Below the pieces are notes generated by a model. The model was not told the DNA's origin. It saw only the letters and a program-made list of their open reading frames with translations, and searched no databases. Positions 1 to 8,296 of a stretch of DNA of 64,000 bases are shown piece after piece. Made by a program: the position numbers and the translations under genes. Every line of letters begins with the position of its first letter. Position 1 is the stretch's first letter. Origin of the DNA: Phascolarctobacterium faecium DSM 14760 (GTDB lineage: Bacteria > Bacillota > Negativicutes > Acidaminococcales > Acidaminococcaceae); assembly GCF_003269275.1 (NCBI RefSeq), contig NZ_QLTS01000002.1, forward strand, positions 152,018-216,017, written 5' to 3'.

Positions 1-914
1 ATATCCGCACCCATGTCGACGTGACTGATCCCAAGCTTACAGCCCTGCGGGCCATGCTGGAGCTGCGCGAAGAAGTCAAAGATACCTGCACCCTGCAGAT
101 CATCGCCTTCCCGCAGGAAGGGATGTATGCTTATCAGGGCGGTGATAAATTAGTTGAAGAAGCTCTCACTATGGGCGCTGACCTGGTCGGAGCCATCCCT
201 CATTTTGAATATACACGTGAAGACGGCGTTAAAAGCGTCCAGAAAGCTTTCGAACTGGCAGTAAAATACGACAAAATGGTCGATATCCACTGCGATGAAA
301 CTGACGACGACCAGTCCCGCTTTATCGAAGTCCTGGCCGCCGAAGCACTGCGCAGCGGCATCGCCGAAAAAGCCACTGCCAGCCATACCTGTGCCATGCA
401 TTCTTACAACAATGCCTATACTTATAAGCTGTTCAAATTACTGGGGCTTTCCAAAGTCAATTTTATTTCCTGCCCTACCGAAAACATCCATCTGCAGGGA
501 CGTTTTGACAACTACCCCAAACGCCGCGGCCTGACGCGTGTCAAGGAATTGAACGAAGCCGGCATCAACGTCTGCTTTGCCCAGGATTCCATGAGCGATC
601 CCTGGTATCCTGTCGGCAACGGTAATCTGATGAATATTCTTGACGCAGGTATACACATCGCGCAAATGATGAGTATCGAAGAAATCAGCAACTCCCTCGA
701 CCTGATTACAGTCAACGGCGCCCGCACCCTGAATATTCTCGATCAATACGGTATCGAAGCCGGCAAACCGGCCAACTTTATCGTTCTCAATGCCAAAGGC
801 GAATTTGAAGCAGTCTGCAATCGCGTTTCCGTTGCCTGTTCCGTCCGCGACGGCGAATTTCTTTTTGAACGTGCCCCCGAAGTTATTACTACAACCAACG
901 GGCTCTTAAAATAA
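1..914 (+). CDS. codA: Cytosine deaminase-like amidohydrolase (5' truncated by window edge)
   Basis: The reading frame is open from the first base (frame starting at base 3, reading IRTHVDV) so the gene begins upstream; about 304 of the usual ~425 codons are here. It resembles E. coli CodA, the metal-dependent TIM-barrel deaminase that converts cytosine to uracil and ammonia. Visible family motifs are the AFPQEG segment (Gln156 of E. coli contacts the pyrimidine), IHCDE with the catalytic Glu, HTCAMHS with a metal His, and the metal/catalytic Asp at codon 585-587. The residue after that Asp is Ser (codon 588-590) where E. coli has Asp314, and the Phe316 equivalent is also Ser, so the true substrate may differ from cytosine. 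A strong terminator follows. Family call is firm; substrate is inferred. Confidence 0.85.
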   Translation, partial: IRTHVDVTDPKLTALRAMLELREEVKDTCTLQIIAFPQEGMYAYQGGDKLVEEALTMGADLVGAIPHFEYTREDGVKSVQKAFELAVKYDKMVDIHCDETDDDQSRFIEVLAAEALRSGIAEKATASHTCAMHSYNNAYTYKLFKLLGLSKVNFISCPTENIHLQGRFDNYPKRRGLTRVKELNEAGINVCFAQDSMSDPWYPVGNGNLMNILDAGIHIAQMMSIEEISNSLDLITVNGARTLNILDQYGIEAGKPANFIVLNAKGEFEAVCNRVSVACSVRDGEFLFERAPEVITTTNGLLK

Positions 915-939
915 TATTCCCGGCCCCTTAACAAATAAC

Positions 940-978
940 AAAAAGCACTGCCGTTATTAAATACGTCAGTGCTTTTTT
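940..978 (+). terminator. Rho-independent terminator after the deaminase gene
   Basis: Inverted repeat AAAAGCACTG / CAGTGCTTTT with a 15-base loop followed by a T run, 26 bases beyond the stop codon. Confidence 0.85.
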
Positions 979-1225
979 ATCTGCAGAAAGAAACCTGAAA
1001 ACCAGCATTTTCTGTAATATTTTTCGCAAAAATTTTACTGGTTTCAACAGCTCACGCAGCAGGATTTTTGATCCGTTTGTAGAAGTAAGTATATACAAAA
1101 AGAAAACAAGATGTCATCTGAAAATCATCTAAATTTTAACCTGACTTTTGCGGAGTGTTACCACTACCGCCTGTAACATTTCCGATCTGATCTATAGGCG
1201 CGGATGTTTTAAGGAGGGATTTACC
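979..1225 (+). other. Intergenic leader before the stress-protein gene
   Basis: AT-rich stretch with no convincing gene in any frame; open frames here have no ribosome binding site. It ends with the AAGGAGG ribosome binding site (1211-1217) of the downstream gene and presumably carries its promoter, which I could not place with confidence. Confidence 0.4.
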
Positions 1226-1666
1226 ATGATGAAAAAGATTCTTGTACCGTTCGATGGTTCCGAAACTGCGCTGCGTGCACTGGAGTTTGCAGCCGGCATC
1301 GGCAAACCGTTTGGCAGCGAAATTATGGTAGTCAATGTTATTGTACCTTACGACTACACTAAAGTTCCGCCAAGAAAACCTAAAAATGCTATTGAAGAAG
1401 CTGAAATGGCAGCCAAAGAACCGGATCCGACTCCGCTTGATATCGCTAAAGGTATTTTGGATAAGCTGGGCTGCACTACCGCATCCTATCGTCTGATCGT
1501 TGATATCGACCCGGCTGAGAGGATTTTGGAATATGCCAAAACTGCCGAAGCTGATATGATCGTGCTCGGCAACAGAGGTATGGGCATGCTGGCCGAACTG
1601 CTGATGGGCAGCGTGAGCATGAAGATTTCGCAATATGCAGAATGCCCCGTAGTGATCGTAAAATGA
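1226..1666 (+). CDS. Universal stress protein (UspA family, single domain)
   Basis: A 146-residue cytoplasmic protein, normal length for a single UspA domain. It opens MMKKILVPFDGS with the first beta strand and conserved Asp, and ends with the nucleotide-binding signature G-2x-G-9x-G-S at about residues 115-129 (GNRG...GSV), so it should be an ATP-binding type. The start was set at 1226 because AAGGAGG lies 8 bases upstream; an adjacent ATG at 1229 is equally possible, and the upstream extension of the frame is not supported by a ribosome site. Such proteins are induced by growth arrest and stress; the partner is unknown. Monocistronic, between two terminators. Confidence 0.93.
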   Translation: MMKKILVPFDGSETALRALEFAAGIGKPFGSEIMVVNVIVPYDYTKVPPRKPKNAIEEAEMAAKEPDPTPLDIAKGILDKLGCTTASYRLIVDIDPAERILEYAKTAEADMIVLGNRGMGMLAELLMGSVSMKISQYAECPVVIVK

Positions 1667-1716
1667 TCAGTTAATATACATATTCCCGTCTTGTGAAGGC
1701 GGTAATCCCTTGGAAA

Positions 1717-1757
1717 CGGCCCCTTACCCGCTGGAGGTAAGGGGCCGAAGTGTTTTT
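1717..1757. terminator. Strong, probably bidirectional terminator
   Basis: Perfect 12-bp GC-rich stem CGGCCCCTTACC / GGTAAGGGGCCG (1717-1728, 1736-1747) followed by a T-rich tract. It separates the convergent stress-protein and larE genes. Confidence 0.8.
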
Positions 1758-1762
1758 CAGAA

Positions 1763-2581
1763 TCACTTATCTGTCAATGTATCATTCATACTGCCGCTGC
1801 GAAACCCTTCCAGATCTAAACTTACATACAGGAACCCCGCCTTCCTTAAAGCTTCCACGATCTTCCGGCGCAGCTGCGGCTGCGCAATTTTTTCAATAAC
1901 GGACTCAGCAACTTCAATGCGCGCCAATTTGCCGTGACAGCGTACACGCATTTCGGCAAAACCAAGATCCAGCAAAATCTGCTCTGCTGCTTCTATCATC
2001 TGCAGTTTTTCTGCAGTAATAACTTCACCATAAGGTATACGTGAGGCCAGGCAGGCATAGGAAGGCTTATTCCAGGTAAAAAGCTCAAACTCCCTTGACA
2101 GCAGCCGTACTTCTTCTTTAGTAAGTCCCACTTCCCGAAAAGGACTTTTGATCCCCAGCTCTGCTATCGCTTTCATCCCGGGGCGGTAATCACCTTCGTC
2201 ATCTATATTGGAACCATCTGCGACGCAGCTGCAATGATACATCCCAGCCATCTCCACAACGGTTTCAAATAAGGCACGTTTACAATAATAACAACGTTCC
2301 GGACCATTCTCTGCAAATCCCGGAACAGCAAGCTGATCGACACCGATTTCAAAATGCGGTATTTTCAGTTCGCGCAGCAGCTGTGCCGCGTCCCTCGCTT
2401 CGTGTCCCGGATAACTTGGCGTCCTTACCGTCACCGCCAGTACGTTATCACCCAAAGCCTCGCGTGCGGCATACAATAACAGCGAAGAGTCGACGCCTCC
2501 TGAAAAAGCCACGGCAACGCTGCCGTAACTGCGCAGCGTATCCAGTAAATCTAAATATTTCTTTCGCAATTCTACTTGCAT
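1763..2581 (-). CDS. larE: LarE-like ATP-dependent sacrificial sulfur transferase
   Basis: A 272-residue N-type PP-loop ATPase. In the LarE family the enzyme adenylates a carboxylate of the nicotinate-derived precursor and donates sulfur from its own cysteine, to make the nickel-pincer nucleotide cofactor of lactate racemase. The PP-loop SGGVDS is at residues 27-32, and the sacrificial cysteine is present at Cys177 in NKPSYACLASR (Cys176 in Lactobacillus LarE). A second Cys pair, CYYC, lies near residues 97-100. It is 15 bases downstream of the acyl-CoA ligase gene on the same strand, so probably cotranscribed. larA, larB and larC are not in the window; the protein could serve another nickel-pincer enzyme encoded elsewhere. 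Confidence 0.88.
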   Translation of the reverse strand: MQVELRKKYLDLLDTLRSYGSVAVAFSGGVDSSLLLYAAREALGDNVLAVTVRTPSYPGHEARDAAQLLRELKIPHFEIGVDQLAVPGFAENGPERCYYCKRALFETVVEMAGMYHCSCVADGSNIDDEGDYRPGMKAIAELGIKSPFREVGLTKEEVRLLSREFELFTWNKPSYACLASRIPYGEVITAEKLQMIEAAEQILLDLGFAEMRVRCHGKLARIEVAESVIEKIAQPQLRRKIVEALRKAGFLYVSLDLEGFRSGSMNDTLTDK

Positions 2582-2596
2582 TTTACACCGCCTGTC

Positions 2597-4078
2597 TTAA
2601 TTCTGACGATTAACTAAATCTTCAATAGCATTTTCACGCAAAGCTGTCTTCATAACCTTACCTGTACCATTTTTAGGCAGCTGCTCGCAGAAGAAAAAAT
2701 ATTTTGGTACCTTGTAACTGGCAAGACGCTCCATTAAAAAGCGCCGCAGCTGCGGTTTTGTCGCCGCCGCGCCCTCCTTCAACACCAGATAAGCACAGAC
2801 CGCCTGACCGCGCAGCTTATCCGGCACACCTACTACAGCGTTTTCCTGCACTGCCGGATGATGATACAACGCTTCCTCGACCTCACGCGGATAAACATTT
2901 TCCCCGCCTGTAATAATCATATCCTTGAGCCTGTCAACGATAAAAATATAACCTTCTTCATCCTGATATGCCAAATCACCTGTATGCAGCCAGCCGCCGC
3001 GTAAAGCTGCAGCCGTTTCTTCCGGGCGATTCAGATATCCCAACATCACATTGTCCCCCCGGACGCACAGCTCGCCTACCGTGCCGCTGGCAACCCGTCT
3101 GTCATCCTCATCACGGATCTCAACTCTTACATTCGGCAGCTGCGGTCCAATTGATCCGACCTTGATTTTTTCAGCCGGATTAACAGTACAGACCGGCGAA
3201 GCCTCTGACAGGCCATAGCCCTCCTGTACGGGCTTTCCAAATTTTTTCTTAAAATCTTTTGCCAGCTTTTGCGGTAAGGAAGCACCACCACTGATAAAAA
3301 AGCGTACTGATGCCAGCTGCCCGCTGTCGGCACCCTTTTCAAACATCTGGATCATCGTCGGTACGCCGGCAAACTGTGTTATTTCATACCTTTGGATCAA
3401 CCGCAGTGCTTCAGCTAAAGTATAATTTTCCTGTACAACTATGCAGCAGCCATGCAATAAAGGACATGCTACGGAAACAGTCCAGGCAAAACAATGATAC
3501 ATCGGCAGCACACACAAGGTCTTATCAGAAGAATACATCAACACCCTCTGCGTAAAATCTTTCGCGTTGGCAACCAAATTACGATGTGACAGCATTGCTC
3601 CTTTAGGATGCCCTGTCGTACCGCTGGTATAAATGATCGCACAATTATCATTATCGTCCATAGCTATATCTTCATAACTCCTGTCAACAGGCTGACGCAG
3701 ATCCTCGAAATCCAGCTGCTTGAGCGGGCCACAGCCACATTCCTGCAATGCGGCATCTAATTCCAGCTTTTGCCGCGTCACCATTACGCTCATACCTGCA
3801 TCCTGAACGATATAGGCCACCTCCGGCGCCGCCAGTTGAAAATTAAATGGAACAACAACGCCGCCGGCTTTAATGATCGCCAAATAAGCGATCACAAATT
3901 CATTGCAGTTTTTGCTGAACAGGCCGACTTTATCGCCTTTACATACGCCGCTGCTCTGCAGATGCGCAGCCCATAAAGTAACTTCCTCACGCACTTCACC
4001 ATAAGTCAGCATTTTATCTTGACAGATCAGAGCCGGGTCTTCTGCCGGATGATCGTTGATTATTTCATAAAAAAGCAT
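2597..4078 (-). CDS. Acyl-CoA synthetase / AMP-dependent ligase
   Basis: A 493-residue member of the adenylate-forming superfamily, which activates a carboxylic acid with ATP and joins it to CoA. Motifs in order: the P-loop-like YTSGTTGHPKG, GYGLSEASPV (A5), the hinge region DRLKDMIITGGENVYP (A7/A8) and the catalytic C-terminal Lys in PKNGTGKVMK (A10). Length and motifs match FadD/MenE-type fatty or aryl acid:CoA ligases; chain length cannot be read from sequence. The start at 4078 was chosen because GGGGAG lies 7 bases upstream; a TTG at 4105 lacks a site. It precedes larE on the same strand and is divergent from a thioesterase gene, suggesting linked acyl-CoA formation and hydrolysis. Confidence 0.88.
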   Translation of the reverse strand: MLFYEIINDHPAEDPALICQDKMLTYGEVREEVTLWAAHLQSSGVCKGDKVGLFSKNCNEFVIAYLAIIKAGGVVVPFNFQLAAPEVAYIVQDAGMSVMVTRQKLELDAALQECGCGPLKQLDFEDLRQPVDRSYEDIAMDDNDNCAIIYTSGTTGHPKGAMLSHRNLVANAKDFTQRVLMYSSDKTLCVLPMYHCFAWTVSVACPLLHGCCIVVQENYTLAEALRLIQRYEITQFAGVPTMIQMFEKGADSGQLASVRFFISGGASLPQKLAKDFKKKFGKPVQEGYGLSEASPVCTVNPAEKIKVGSIGPQLPNVRVEIRDEDDRRVASGTVGELCVRGDNVMLGYLNRPEETAAALRGGWLHTGDLAYQDEEGYIFIVDRLKDMIITGGENVYPREVEEALYHHPAVQENAVVGVPDKLRGQAVCAYLVLKEGAAATKPQLRRFLMERLASYKVPKYFFFCEQLPKNGTGKVMKTALRENAIEDLVNRQN

Positions 4079-4163
4079 AGCTTTCGCTCCCCGCCGCGGC
4101 TTCAAGCCGCTAAAATTACCGTTGCCTGATACGATCCACTTTTCCAGCAGCAGTATATTCTTT

Positions 4164-4214
4164 ATTATACTAAATAAAAACCCACTTGCACAATGCTAAA
4201 AATCAGGTTAATAT
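4164..4214. promoter_or_regulatory. Overlapping divergent promoters, ligase and thioesterase
   Basis: Rightward: TTGCAC (4186-4191), 17-bp spacer, TAATAT (4209-4214). Leftward: TTGTGC (4193-4188), 18 bp, TATAAT (4169-4164). The two -35 boxes overlap, so the divergent genes could compete for or share regulation. Confidence 0.5.
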
Positions 4215-4261
4215 GTAAGCAGTATATAAAATATTAATTCCCAGAAAGGCAGGTTTAATAA

Positions 4262-4654
4262 ATGAAAGTTGAACTACGACCCGGTCTTCAAGGACGAGCC
4301 GAAGCAATCGTTGACACCACCAATGTTGCAGCAGTTATGGGCAGCGGCGATCTTGATGTTTTTGCTACTCCGGCCATGATAGCCCTGATGGAGCAGGCCG
4401 CCTGCAACGCGATCCTTCCATGCCTTGACTCCTCTACCAGCAGCGTCGGCATCAAAATGGATACCACTCATGAAGCCGCCACGCTGCTTGGAAAAAAAAT
4501 TATTGCTACAGCTAAACTGATAGCCGTTGAAGGACGCAAGCTTACCTTTAAGGTAGGCGCCTGCGATGATCATGGACCGATCGGCAACGGTACCCACGAG
4601 CGCTTCATTATTGACAAAGCTAAATTTATTGCTAAATTACAGTCTAAGCGCTGA
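4262..4654 (+). CDS. Hotdog-fold thioesterase, FlK-like
   Basis: A 130-residue single hotdog domain. It resembles fluoroacetyl-CoA thioesterase FlK and its many relatives in anaerobes: the catalytic trio Thr36, Glu44 and His70 (SGDLDVFATPAM, ALMEQA, MDTTHEAA) matches FlK Thr42/Glu50/His76 in order and spacing. It hydrolyses an acyl-CoA to acid and CoA; most relatives are not fluoroacetate-specific and no fluoride riboswitch was seen upstream, so the substrate is unknown. Start is supported by AGAAAGGCAGG upstream. It is divergent from an acyl-CoA ligase with overlapping promoters and is followed at once by a terminator. Confidence 0.82.
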   Translation: MKVELRPGLQGRAEAIVDTTNVAAVMGSGDLDVFATPAMIALMEQAACNAILPCLDSSTSSVGIKMDTTHEAATLLGKKIIATAKLIAVEGRKLTFKVGACDDHGPIGNGTHERFIIDKAKFIAKLQSKR

Positions 4655-4667
4655 ATTATTTTTTAAC

Positions 4668-4698
4668 AAAAAACTCCCGCAATGCGGGAGTTTTTTGT
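4668..4698. terminator. Bidirectional terminator
   Basis: Stem AAAAAACTCCCGC / GCGGGAGTTTTTT (4668-4680, 4684-4696) with a 3-base loop and A/T runs on both sides, between convergent genes. Confidence 0.9.
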
Positions 4699-4729
4699 TT
4701 ACCTGCAGCAAAAGCTTTAAACAAACGCT

Positions 4730-5365
4730 TCAGCTGCGAATAAAATTAGTAAAAACTGGCGTTTCCTGCTGTGGTAATGCTACACCAGCCTGCAAACCGG
4801 CTTCTTTGCACCGCAGTAAAAAAGCCATATTTCTGCCCAGCGTACGCATCGTCTGTAAGCCTTCCAAATCCTGTTTTACTTCTTCAGCATTGACGCCATG
4901 TACCATATTCCAATATTGCGAAGCTACGACAGGCATCTGCATCAGCATAAAATATTTATTCAGCTGTTCAAAGGCTGCTGTCGTTCCCGCACGGCGGGCA
5001 GATACCACCGCGGCCGCCGGCTTCAGATAAAAAGTTTTCTGACCTGAACAAACGGCAGTATAAAAAACTCTGTCCATAAAAGAAGTTATCGCTCCTCCGG
5101 CTGCAGCCCAATGCACAGGCGAACCAAAAATATAGCCGTCATAAACAGGTGCCAGCTCCAAAAATTCATTGACCTTGTCATGAAAAACGCAGCGGCCAGT
5201 TTTGGCACAGCCGTGACAGGCAATACAGCCCGCAATAGCTTTCGTACCGATCCAGAAAATATCTGTTTCGATGCCCTCCTGTTCCAATGCAGACGCAACT
5301 TCTTTCAGCGCCGTATATGTGCAGCCTTTTTCATGGGGGCTGCCGTTAACCAATATTACTTTCAT
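4730..5365 (-). CDS. Iron-sulfur flavoprotein / NADPH-dependent FMN reductase family
   Basis: A 211-residue flavodoxin-fold protein of the NADPH-dependent FMN reductase / iron-sulfur flavoprotein type. The FMN phosphate loop is NGSPHEKGCTYTAL at residues 7-20, followed by a compact Cys motif (GCIACHGCAKTGRC, about 46-59) that binds a 4Fe-4S cluster in Methanosarcina-type Isf proteins, then FGSPVHW. It likely moves electrons between ferredoxin or NAD(P)H and a small acceptor in the cytoplasm. Its promoter has the 19-bp MerR-type spacer shared with the 26-32 kb stress island, so I place it in that regulon. Start is supported by GGAG 12 bases upstream. Confidence 0.88.
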   Translation of the reverse strand: MKVILVNGSPHEKGCTYTALKEVASALEQEGIETDIFWIGTKAIAGCIACHGCAKTGRCVFHDKVNEFLELAPVYDGYIFGSPVHWAAAGGAITSFMDRVFYTAVCSGQKTFYLKPAAAVVSARRAGTTAAFEQLNKYFMLMQMPVVASQYWNMVHGVNAEEVKQDLEGLQTMRTLGRNMAFLLRCKEAGLQAGVALPQQETPVFTNFIRS

Positions 5366-5413
5366 CTTTACTCCGCTCCTTTACTTTGTTGTCTTTCCAA
5401 TGCTCCTGACATA

Positions 5414-5444
5414 ACTATACAACCTTGAGCGCACTCCAGGTCAA
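5414..5444 (-). promoter_or_regulatory. MerR-type promoter 1 (iron-sulfur flavoprotein)
   Basis: On the minus strand: TTGACC (5444-5439), a 19-bp spacer carrying GGAGTGCGCTC, then TATAGT (5419-5414). The 19-bp spacing and GAG-N4-CTC core match the five other promoters described in this window. Confidence 0.75.
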
Positions 5445-5485
5445 GTGAATTATTTTCAAATTTTACTGCTTTTCTGTCTGTACAT

Positions 5486-5527
5486 AAAAAAACAATAGGC
5501 GGCAAACCTTTACCACCTGCTGTTTTT
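5486..5527 (-). terminator. Terminator of the MFS gene
   Basis: Imperfect inverted repeat (arms 5488-5502 and 5513-5527); pairing is better as minus-strand RNA (two G-U pairs, one mismatch), where it is followed by a run of U. Confidence 0.6.
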
Positions 5528-5543
5528 GACTTTCTCTATTTTA

Positions 5544-6755
5544 TTAGTGATGCCACAATAAATGCTGGCTTACCGCCAGTTCCAGCCTGACTACTACAAG
5601 GAGGCAAATAATAACCGCAGCAGCAACCATGCCGATAACACCGCTCCAGCCATAGCTTTCCAAAAATACGCCGCCTAAAGTCCCCAGTGAGCTTGCACCG
5701 GCATAATAGAAAAACATATACATCGACGATGACTGCGCTTTATCGCCATGATTAAGTTTTCCTACCCAGCCGCAGGCTACGGAATGTGAACCCAGCATCC
5801 CAAAAGTAAATATAGCCAGGCCTATAAATTTAAATACAAGCGGCTGCAGTAAAGTCAGCAGCCCGCCGGTTAGCATTATCAAAAGGCCCAGAATAAGTAC
5901 GCGCCCGTTACCATGCTGATCTGATAATCTGCCCATATAGGTAGAGCTGAAGGTTCCAAACAAATAGACTACAAACAGCAGCCCTACTACAGTCTGGCTT
6001 AATGAATAAGGCGGTGCCAGTAAGACATAGGAAATAAAGTTAAAAACAGCAACAAAAGAACCCATAATCAAAAATGCAACCAGGTAAATCCATAATAATT
6101 TCTTATTTGCCAGAGCGGTATGAAAGGTTTTTATCAGCTGCAGTCCGCCTGACTGGCGCTGCCGCTGATATTTCGGTTTAGGCAGCAGCATAAAAAAAGC
6201 AATACCGACAGCAAGATATAAAATGCCGATCACAATCAGCCCCATGCGCCAGGAAACAAAATCAGTAATCGCGCTGACCACAAGCCGTCCAAACAGGCCT
6301 CCCACTGTTGTTCCGCTGATATAGATCCCAATTACAGTACCGACGTTAAACGGCTCAAATTCCTCATTGATGTAAGCAATTATCAACGAAGGAAATGCAG
6401 CTAAAAGCAATCCCTGTATCAGACGCATCCCCAGAATAGCTTCAAAACTGCCGCTGAAGCCTATCATAATAGTCAGTATTGCAGCTCCTATCAAGCCGAC
6501 AGCAGTTGCCAGTTTACGGTCAAAACGCGGTGCCAAACCGGCAATCAGCAGCATTGCTGCTGACATCCCCACCAATCCTAAAGATACTGCCAGACTCCCC
6601 TGTACTGCATTGAGCCCAAAGCTGGAAGCAATAACCGGTATAATCGGCTGCACACAGTACTCGGCACCAAAAGCCGCCATACTTCCTAAAAAAATAATAA
6701 ACAGCGTTCGCCAGTAAACCTGCGAACCTGTTTTTATATACTCGCGATTTTCCAC
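5544..6755 (-). CDS. MFS exporter, YnfM-like
   Basis: A 403-residue protein with twelve hydrophobic segments, in the major facilitator superfamily. The closest pattern I recognise is the YnfM/arabinose-efflux group (GAEYCVQPIIPVIASSFG near the N terminus; the basic loop GLAPRFDRKLA between helices 2 and 3). It should sit in the inner membrane and export small compounds by proton exchange; the substrate is not predictable. The start is a GTG at 6755, chosen because AAGGGG lies 7 bases upstream. It is separated by a terminator from the upstream S-component gene. Confidence 0.82.
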   Translation of the reverse strand: MENREYIKTGSQVYWRTLFIIFLGSMAAFGAEYCVQPIIPVIASSFGLNAVQGSLAVSLGLVGMSAAMLLIAGLAPRFDRKLATAVGLIGAAILTIMIGFSGSFEAILGMRLIQGLLLAAFPSLIIAYINEEFEPFNVGTVIGIYISGTTVGGLFGRLVVSAITDFVSWRMGLIVIGILYLAVGIAFFMLLPKPKYQRQRQSGGLQLIKTFHTALANKKLLWIYLVAFLIMGSFVAVFNFISYVLLAPPYSLSQTVVGLLFVVYLFGTFSSTYMGRLSDQHGNGRVLILGLLIMLTGGLLTLLQPLVFKFIGLAIFTFGMLGSHSVACGWVGKLNHGDKAQSSSMYMFFYYAGASSLGTLGGVFLESYGWSGVIGMVAAAVIICLLVVVRLELAVSQHLLWHH

Positions 6756-6823
6756 TTAAAAGCCCCTTTTCTCTATAACCTGCTTTTAATTGTATACCTT
6801 CTGCAGTATTAGTCAATTCCTAA

Positions 6824-6866
6824 AATAAATAAAAGCACCGATGGCGGCCGGTGCTTTTATTTATTT
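6824..6866. terminator. Long-stem terminator
   Basis: A 17-bp perfect stem (6824-6840 with 6849-6865, core AAAAGCACCG / CGGTGCTTTT) downstream of the S-component gene on the minus strand. Confidence 0.85.
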
Positions 6867-6892
6867 TTTCATCTCATTCACCTTTACTGCCG

Positions 6893-7450
6893 TTATTCAC
6901 GCAGCTCGGCCAGCGAAGGCAATGCAGCACGTACAGGCTTCCACAGCATGATCGAAACAGTATAATCGATCAGCGAATGTAAAAATGTACCAACCCCTAC
7001 CAGAACAAGTACGCTCATAACATAACCGTCGGCAAGCTGTTCCGGTTTGAAAATGCTGCCGGCCAGAAAGAAAGGTGAAACGACGGCAACCTCAGCCAGA
7101 GCATGTACAAAGGCCAGCCCACCATTAAACACAGTGCTTGGCAATGGCTTTTCAATGATTTCCGGTATTTTTCTGATCAGCACAGCCCCAAGCAGGGCAA
7201 AACAGATATGGCTGGCAGCCCTCAGAGCAATAATTACAGGCGTCGTCATAAAAAATCCCAGCGTCGTTCCCAAGCAAACTACTGCGGCCAGCTTCGGCGA
7301 TATGAACATCGCAATAAAAATAGCCACATGGCTGGCCAGCGTAAACGACATCGGCCCGATCACTATTTTAGGCATCAACATCGGCACAACGATACCGATA
7401 CCACACAGTACCCCGGCCAATACAAGCTGATTGATATTCTTGCTTTTCAT
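6893..7450 (-). CDS. Membrane protein resembling an ECF transporter S component (NiaX-like)
   Basis: A 185-residue, strongly hydrophobic protein with about six membrane segments. Its N-terminal pattern (ELVLAG-like start QLVLAGVLCGIGIVVPML, then repeated short helices with Ala and Gly) resembles substrate-binding S components of energy-coupling-factor vitamin transporters. The best but uncertain match in my memory is the niacin-type NiaX group. S components capture the vitamin and work with a shared EcfA/EcfT module, which is not in the window. The ribosome site GGGGAG precedes the ATG. It is flanked by terminators on both sides, so it is expressed alone. Confidence 0.55.
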   Translation of the reverse strand: MKSKNINQLVLAGVLCGIGIVVPMLMPKIVIGPMSFTLASHVAIFIAMFISPKLAAVVCLGTTLGFFMTTPVIIALRAASHICFALLGAVLIRKIPEIIEKPLPSTVFNGGLAFVHALAEVAVVSPFFLAGSIFKPEQLADGYVMSVLVLVGVGTFLHSLIDYTVSIMLWKPVRAALPSLAELRE

Positions 7451-7497
7451 TTCGCAGCTCTCCCCTCATCATTCATCCTTCTGACTCATTGATAACG

Positions 7498-7524
7498 AAA
7501 ACAGCGCCTCAGGGCGCTGTTTTT
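7498..7524 (-). terminator. Terminator of the amino-acid ABC operon
   Basis: Stem ACAGCGCC / GGCGCTGT (7501-7508, 7513-7520), extended by A/T pairs, touching the stop codon of the ATPase gene. Confidence 0.85.
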
Positions 7525-8284
7525 ATTTTAACACAGTTTGCAAAAAAGCCTGCAGACGTTCATTTTTCGGATTAGTAAAAATATCCTCAGGCCTGCCCTG
7601 TTCCTGTACTCTGCCATCAGCCATAAAAATAACTTTGGTCGCTACTTCGCGGGCAAAACCCATTTCATGAGTCACTACCACCATCGTCATTTTTTCTTCA
7701 GCCAGTTCACGCATGGTACGCAGAACCTCCCCTGTCAATTCAGGATCCAGCGAAGATGTCGGCTCATCGAAAAGCATGATCGACGGCTTCATCGCTAAAG
7801 CGCGGGCGATAGCTACACGCTGCTGCTGACCGCCGGAGAGCTTCCGCGGATAAACATCCGCTTTTTCGGACAAGCCAACCTTGCCTAAAAGTATTTTTGC
7901 TTCTTCGATTACTTCGGCACGGTCGCGCTTCTGCACCTGCACCGGTGCTTCAATCAAATTCTGCAGCACTGTCATATGCGGAAACAAGTTAAACTGCTGA
8001 AACACCATTCCCATTTTACAGGCAATTCGGCGGCTTTCGTCACCGGGTGCATATACCACCTCACCTGTGCTGTTGGTATCAGCAAGCAGCTCACCGTCAA
8101 TAATGATCGTGCCCCTGTTGATAGTTTCCAGCTTGTTCAAACAGCGCAGCAAAGTACTTTTACCGCTGCCGCTGGGACCGATGACGGCAATGACTTCGCC
8201 TTCTTCGACATCAAGATCTATACCCTGCAAAACGTTCAGTTCCTGAAAACTTTTATGAATATTACGTGCTTCGATTTTTTTCAT
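7523..8284 (-). CDS. glnQ: Polar amino-acid ABC transporter ATPase (GlnQ type)
   Basis: A 253-residue ABC ATPase. Walker [10 protein letters not shown] at residues 36-44, signature LSGGQQQR followed by VAIARAL, Walker [13 protein letters not shown], and the His-switch [10 protein letters not shown] are all intact. Sequence is typical of the polar amino-acid uptake group (GlnQ/HisP/ArtP). It forms the energising dimer under the permease encoded just upstream, with the lipoprotein binding protein as the first gene: order binding protein, permease, ATPase. GGGAG lies 6 bases before the ATG. The substrate is not fixed by this subunit. Confidence 0.93.
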   Translation of the reverse strand: MKKIEARNIHKSFQELNVLQGIDLDVEEGEVIAVIGPSGSGKSTLLRCLNKLETINRGTIIIDGELLADTNSTGEVVYAPGDESRRIACKMGMVFQQFNLFPHMTVLQNLIEAPVQVQKRDRAEVIEEAKILLGKVGLSEKADVYPRKLSGGQQQRVAIARALAMKPSIMLFDEPTSSLDPELTGEVLRTMRELAEEKMTMVVVTHEMGFAREVATKVIFMADGRVQEQGRPEDIFTNPKNERLQAFLQTVLK

Positions 8285-8296
8285 GGCTTACTCCCA

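Noticed and set aside
4215-4261. Fluoride riboswitch before the FlK-like thioesterase
   Set aside because: The leader is under 50 bases and lacks the fluoride aptamer sequence; the FlK-like call does not need fluoride control.
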